From Arenicola marina (taxonomy: Eukaryota > Annelida > Polychaeta > Arenicolidae), in assembly GCA_964019135.1 (NCBI GenBank), contig OZ025255.1, positions 21,615,708-21,679,707 of the forward strand: a DNA stretch of 64,000 nt. The letters are read 5' to 3'. The position numbers and the translations under genes are program-made. Position 1 is the stretch's first letter, and the number at the start of each line of letters is the position of its first letter. The notes beneath the pieces were generated by a model, which did not search any database, had not been told where the DNA came from, and saw only the letters and a program-made list of their open reading frames with translations. Of the stretch, positions 59,391-64,000 are shown piece by piece.

Positions 59391-60830
59391 CACGGCACCG
59401 GCCGTCTCCCAATCTACCACTTACGCTAATTAGACTCTTTGGGCCCCAGGGCCAGGGCCAAATTAGGCAATGTATATCGATGGTGGAAAACCCCCTCCCT
59501 GCCTACCAGAGATACATTTTCGTTCAATATAGGGCCTTCCTCTCCCATTCCAAAAGCAACCCTATTCCCAGCACTGGCCGACCCCAATCTGCCACTTACG
59601 CAAATTCGACTCTTTGGGTCCCAGGGGGAAGCTAAGTAAAGTATATGGTGGGAAACCCCCTCCCTGCCCACCAATGATACATTTTCTTCCAAAATAGGGC
59701 CTTTCTCTCCCATTCTATAAGCAAACCTATTCCTCAGCACTGGCCAACTCCAAATCTGCCACTTACGCTAATTGGACTGCTTGGGGCCCAGGGATAAATT
59801 AGGCAGTGTATGCGGTAGGAAACCATCTCTGCATTTCCTCTCAATATGGGGCCTTTCTATCCCATTCCATAAGCAACCCTATTCCCCAGCACTAGCCGAA
59901 TCTCAATCTTATACTTACGCAAATTGGACTCTTTCGGGCCCAGGGAAAACTATGCAATGTATATGATGGGAAACCACATCCCCGGTCACAAGAGATGCAT
60001 TTCTTCATAATATGGGGCCTTTCTCCCCCATTCCATAAACAACCCTATTCCCCAGCACTGGCCGACTCCCAAACTGCCACTTACGCAAATTGGACTCTTT
60101 GGGGCCCAGGGCGAAATTAAGCAATGTATTAGATAGGAAACCACCTCCCTGTCTACCAGAGATACATTTTCTTTCAATATAGGGCCTCTCTTATTTCAAA
60201 AGCAACCCTATTCCCCAGCACTGGCCGACTCCCAATCTGCCACTTACACAAATTAGACTCTTTGGGGCCCAGGGGGAAATTAGCCAATGTATATGGTGGG
60301 ACACCGCCTTCGGCCCTGCTTACCAGAGATGCAGTTCCTTTCAATATGGGGCCTTTCTATCTCATTCCATAAGCAAACCCATCCCCAAGATCTGGGCGAC
60401 TCCCAGTCTGCCACTTACGCAAATTGGACTCTTTGGGGCCCAGGGGTAAATAAGGGAATTTATATGGTGGGAAACCGCCTCCCTGCCTACCAAAGATACA
60501 TTTCCGTTCAGTATGGGACATTTCTCTCCCATTCCATAAGCAACCCAGCACTGGCCGACTCATAATCTGCCGCTTACGCAAATTGGACTTTGGAGCCCAG
60601 GGGCAAGTTGAGCAAAGTGTATGGTGGGAAACCCCCTCCCTTCGTACCAGAGATACATTCCCTTTCAATATTGGACCTTTCTATCCGATTCCATAAGAAA
60701 TCATATTCCCCAGCACTGGCCGACTCCCAATCTGCCACTTACGCAAATAGGACTCTTTGGGGTCCATGCGGAAATTAGGCAACGTAAATGGTGGGAAACC
60801 GTCTCACTGGGCACCAGGTGCACAGGGCAT
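59391..60830 (+). repeat. Satellite-like array, nine copies of a ~165-bp unit
   Basis: Each unit contains CACTGGCCGACTCCCAATCT, GCCACTTACGCAAATTGGAC, TCTTTGGGGCCCAGGG, GGTGGGAAACC, ACCAGAGATACATTT and CCATTCCATAAGCAACCC. Starts lie near 59398, 59570, 59740, 59888, 60053, 60219, 60388, 60550 and 60714, giving a spacing of 148-170 bp. Copies differ by several percent or more and by small indels. Open frames across the array share peptides such as LPLTQIGLFG only because the DNA repeats. Confidence 0.93.
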
Positions 60831-62429
60831 TACGTAATAAATTGTGGGATTGTGAACTTTGGGAGGGTTGCAGGAATAAATCATCCCCCGCTCTCTGCTT
60901 TTGCACATAACAACAATCCGTTCATCGTGGATGGTAAACTGCTGGCCAAGGATTTCGTTCGCAGTTTATAATCAATCGAGAATATGAACACTCAGTCAGG
61001 GGAAATGTATGGTTTATAACTTCAGTCATTTAAAGAAAGAAGTAATAGTTAATTTGTATTTTTTTATACCACTCGAGTCTTGGTATTATATTGTCGCTAG
61101 AAATATTTTAAAAGATTATCGCGCGAGTGTAACCTATTTGCACTTTACTAAAGGGTAAAAGGTATCGCGCGACTGCTACCTATTTTCGTTTGCTTCTTTC
61201 AAAAAGACCAAACGGTTTCTGATGACTTTTACCTGTTTTGCTTTTTCATGTTTCAAAACGGGAAAAGAAATTGCCAAAGCCCTTCTTCTGCTTTAAATTT
61301 TTGTGGAATAGGAAATTGAAAAGGGGAAAACTCAGCTTTTGTTATGTTCAGAAGCAAAAGGAAAAACGAACAAACGGTATATCCAAGGATTTATCACAAC
61401 CGAAACGGCGATGATTATTAGCTTTCTTTATTTATAGATTAAAACAATCGAGTTTTCTGCAAATTGTGATATATATGTCGCCTGGGCTTAGATTTGGCGG
61501 GAAAAGCTCGACAAGCAGCTTTAAGTGATTGAATAACAATGTTGTATCGTAGAGAATTATACACTGCTGTATAACACGTGAATATGAAGAAAAACATCTC
61601 TTAAGTGATTTCTGTGAAGCCTTTATTTCAGGTCGAAGACGGAGTTTAGGTCTGGGACCTACAATCATTTATGGTGAACCATAAACGTATTTATGCGGTA
61701 GACCAACGAAGCGGACCTAGGCCTACTAACAAGCTCTATGGGCACAAAACCATGCTTTTTACTTTCTCAGCTATTTACTACGCTTTTACTCCACACCTGT
61801 TTAACATGGTCACAATACAACCTCTTATCAAAGGCGGAAAACAATCCCTCAAAAATGGTGATAATTGTAGGGCTGACTGGATGTTGCAAGTGAAAAGCAG
61901 CGAAAGTCTAAGTACAGACTACTTACATTTCGGCTTTGCGTCAAGGAGCTCTACTAATGAATTTTTGCATTCTTAGTAACTGTCACATATCTTGTAAAAA
62001 CCGATTCCCCTCCATATGTGCTACTGCTTGATGCAGTCGAAAGCTTCCGACAACGTAAAAGTTATTCGACCTGTTGATAAAAAGAAACGTAAAAACATCT
62101 GGATACTGTTGCACCTTTGGTTATATGTACTGTGGTGCGTTCGGTTATGCAGATTTTGTCTTACGTGTAATCCTTTGCTAATAACGCAGAATTATACTTC
62201 AACTGTGAGATTGTCAAAACGGTAACAGGCGATATACCTCTCGTTCATAATATTGGCCCGAACGCCTCCGGCGACGTCAACCGCACATCAGGCGTCTTAT
62301 GCGAACTAACACGCCGCACGAATTATGTAATAGGCAATCACGTACTTGGTCCAAAGCCGCGTGTTATACAAAAGCATAATCCCCATAACCACCGGCATGT
62401 TATGGGCAGAACAAGAGGTATTTTGCCTT
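60831..62429. other. Intergenic, no gene recognised
   Basis: Includes the 61432-61510 partner of the ~75-bp duplicated segment at 51437. No gene was recognised. Confidence 0.45.
61432..61510 (+). repeat. ~75-bp duplicated segment, partner 51437-51515
   Basis: See the partner entry. Copies are about 10 kb apart and in the same orientation. Confidence 0.85.
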
Positions 62430-62745
62430 CCTCGGGAATAAGCTTTTCATTTCACCGTGAACTGGAAAATGAGGAAATTAATTCTTCGTGAACTGGGAAT
62501 GAGGTATTAGCCGACCCTCGTGATCAAAGATTTCCTCTTAGTGTGAACTGGGAATTTTGATATTAAATAGCCCGGAATCGGGAAACCGCCAATTTATATA
62601 ATACATCGGCCCTCATTATTGTATGCAGGGAGTTCATATTTTAATTCACCGTGAAGTGTGAATAAAGAAATTTATTATTCGTGACCTGAGAACATCAGCC
62701 CCCTCCCCCTGCCCTCCCCCCCCCCCCCCCCCCTGTATACTGTCA
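62430..62745 (+). repeat. Poly-C-ended repeat family, copy 3
   Basis: Contains TTTTCATTTCACCGTGAACT, TTCTTCGTGAACTGGGAATG, GTATGCAGGGAG, CACCGTGAAGTG and GTGACCTGAGAA, then a C-run at about 62717-62732. Confidence 0.75.
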
Positions 62746-62869
62746 GCTGTCAATATAGTGGTACCATATTTCCCACCTACTGTGTTCGATTTGGCGAATT
62801 TATGAACAAGGAGCTGCGGACTCATAGCAACAATTCACAAGTCAAACCACGTGGCGTTTTTGTTGCGCA

Positions 62870-63082
62870 CGCGTTACTTGGCCACGTGGCCACGACGCCT
62901 TTTTACTGGTAGCTGGAACGTGGCTACCACGTGGCCTCGAAGTGATTTTGTATGGTAGCTGGAACGTGGATATATTACGTGGCCACGACGTGATTTTTTA
63001 TGGTAGCTGGAACGTGAAAATATCACCTGGCCACGACGTGATTTTTTTATGGTAGCTGGCACGCGGTTACCACGTCGCGAGA
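62870..63082 (-). repeat. ~48-bp tandem repeat with CACGTG-type cores
   Basis: TGGTAGCTGGAACGTGG recurs at about 62907, 62953, 63001 and 63050, each followed by a CCACGTGG or GGCCACGACGTGATTTT string. The period of 46-49 bp keeps a minus-strand frame open as a 16-residue repeat (KKSRRGHVIYPRSSYH). Confidence 0.85.
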
Positions 63083-63179
63083 TACCACTTTCGGCTCCGA
63101 TAACATCATTCAATAAGACGTTACTCCATGTACTGTATAAATAGTTAATGATACTATTATATCTATGCATGTCATACTT

Positions 63180-63405
63180 ATGTAAAAAATACGAAAAAAC
63201 ACAAATTGCTCAGATATAACTCTAACAATTTATTCATTAATTAATACCAAAAAACACAGACTTCTCAGATATAGCTCTAGCATTTTGTTTTTTTAATTAA
63301 TGAATTAATACCATAATATAATATAAAACACAGATTGCACAATTTTATTCATTTGTTAATACCAAAACAACAGATTTCTCAGATAGCTCTAACAATTAAA
63401 TCACT
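63180..63405 (+). repeat. Degenerate ~85-bp AT-rich tandem repeat
   Basis: Strings AAACACAGA-TTCTCAGATATAGCTCTA, ACAATTTATTCATT and TTAATACCAAAA occur three times with decreasing similarity. Confidence 0.7.
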
Positions 63406-63444
63406 TCGATTCTGCGGATAGCTCGTAATTCCGGCAGATCCTCT

Positions 63445-63663
63445 TCACAGCTCCACCCTAAAAAATATATGGTTCGTTGACCGGCCTCTCATATGTCTCG
63501 GAAGGAGGTGTTTCCTGAGCATGGCATCCGTTCCAGGCTTTGACTTGGACCCTGTACGGAAATCACACAGATTACATTCGAAACCTTCGCTCGCCAGAAC
63601 CACCTGGTCCAGCCAGGCTCCGCGGCCATTTCTTTCGAAATACGATTGGCGTTTCGCCATCAT
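63445..63663 (-). CDS. Candidate exon with an atypical C2H2 zinc-finger-like motif
   Basis: A minus-strand acceptor (TTATGTATTCATTTCCAG) at 63681-63664 is followed directly by ATGATG and an open frame ending in TGA at 63447-63445. The 72-residue product carries CNLCDFRTG, then KHLLPRH, a C-x2-C-x18-H-x4-H arrangement whose central spacing is longer than the usual 12. The preceding RNGRGAWLDQVV has a coding-like composition. It could be a short last exon or a whole small protein whose intron lies in the leader. No family was recognised. Confidence 0.4.
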   Translation of the reverse strand: MMAKRQSYFERNGRGAWLDQVVLASEGFECNLCDFRTGSKSKPGTDAMLRKHLLPRHMRGRSTNHIFFRVEL

Positions 63664-63966
63664 CTGGAAATGAATACATAACAATTAATTACAGTTGAAA
63701 AAAACCCAAACATTTCCCACTAATTATCTTGGTTTGTTACACCCTTGGCCCCCAAATAGTCATGTCTAGAGAAGTGTTTTTCTACGCATTAGATTAGCAT
63801 TAGCGACGAAAATATAAGATTTTGGTCATTAAGAAGACGTTGTCTACATATATGAATTATTATATTAAATTACAAATTAAAAAAGATGTTTCTATTTGGC
63901 TTTGCATTTTTGTTTTGCGAGGGAAGTGACATCCAAGGAGAATACCAACCCATATATAGTTCAATG
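63664..63966. other. AT-rich, presumed intron or leader of the zinc-finger-like exon
   Basis: No further exon was recognised. Confidence 0.35.
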
Positions 63967-64000
63967 TTCGTAAGTGCCAGATTGGGAGTCGGCCAGTGCT
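63967..64000 (-). repeat. Inverted partial copy of the ~165-bp satellite
   Basis: The plus strand reads CGTAAGTGCCAGATTGGGAG and on to the window end. This is the reverse complement of the start of the unit arrayed at 59391-60830, with one base missing in CCACTTACG. Confidence 0.9.

Noticed and set aside
59231..60971. Several short proteins sharing LPLTQ-type peptides
   Set aside because: They are translations of the ~165-bp satellite in shifting frames, not a gene family.
1..64000. CRISPR array, operons or phage-like gene sets
   Set aside because: Tandem repeats lack unique spacers of constant length, and spliced genes with animal transposons show a eukaryotic nuclear origin.

Overview
This is a stretch of nuclear DNA from an invertebrate animal. 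It has spliced genes with GT-AG introns, a single-exon rhodopsin-class neuropeptide-type receptor, an UNC-93 family gene, and a gene with the C-terminal 'ballast' domain known from P2X7. It is also full of minisatellites, decayed LINEs, tRNA-derived SINEs and small inverted-repeat elements. This mix fits a marine invertebrate, such as a lancelet or another non-vertebrate deuterostome, or a mollusc. The species cannot be fixed from the sequence alone. There is no bacterial, organellar or viral gene organisation, and most open frames are chance or repeat-derived.

Layout. 0-16 kb: no host gene found; dominated by three direct copies (about 2.4-6.9, 8.6-12.7 and 14.8-15.9 kb) of a long mosaic repeat. 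16-22 kb: a Jockey/CR1-like LINE remnant, a poly-C-ended repeat, a G-rich microsatellite tract and a 12/14-bp minisatellite that stops about 35 bp before the receptor frame. 22.4-23.8 kb: the intronless GPCR. 24-42 kb: L1/Tx1-like LINE remnants, a 34-bp minisatellite, MITEs, a decayed pogo-type transposase, a SINE and a higher-order tandem array. 42.3-46.6 kb: a six-exon UNC93A-like gene on the minus strand, with consistent splice phases throughout. 47-53 kb: a second SINE with a target-site duplication, a 5'-truncated LINE with AATAAA and a poly(A) tail, and a MITE abutting another LINE piece. 54-57 kb: two tail-to-tail genes, namely an unrecognised plus-strand gene (two exons seen) and the ballast-domain gene on the minus strand, with only 22 bp between the stop codons; a 36-bp perfect palindrome lies in the plus gene's putative intron. 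59-64 kb: a nine-copy ~165-bp satellite, whose inverted counterpart begins at the window edge, with a zinc-finger-like exon between.

The three supported genes show no pathway link. The GPCR is predicted to be a plasma-membrane peptide receptor, the UNC93-like protein a 12-helix MFS-type membrane protein, and the ballast-domain protein a soluble Arg/Gly-rich Cys-domain protein. The least explained part is 54-64 kb, where a ballast-domain gene and its convergent partner lie among inverted repeats.
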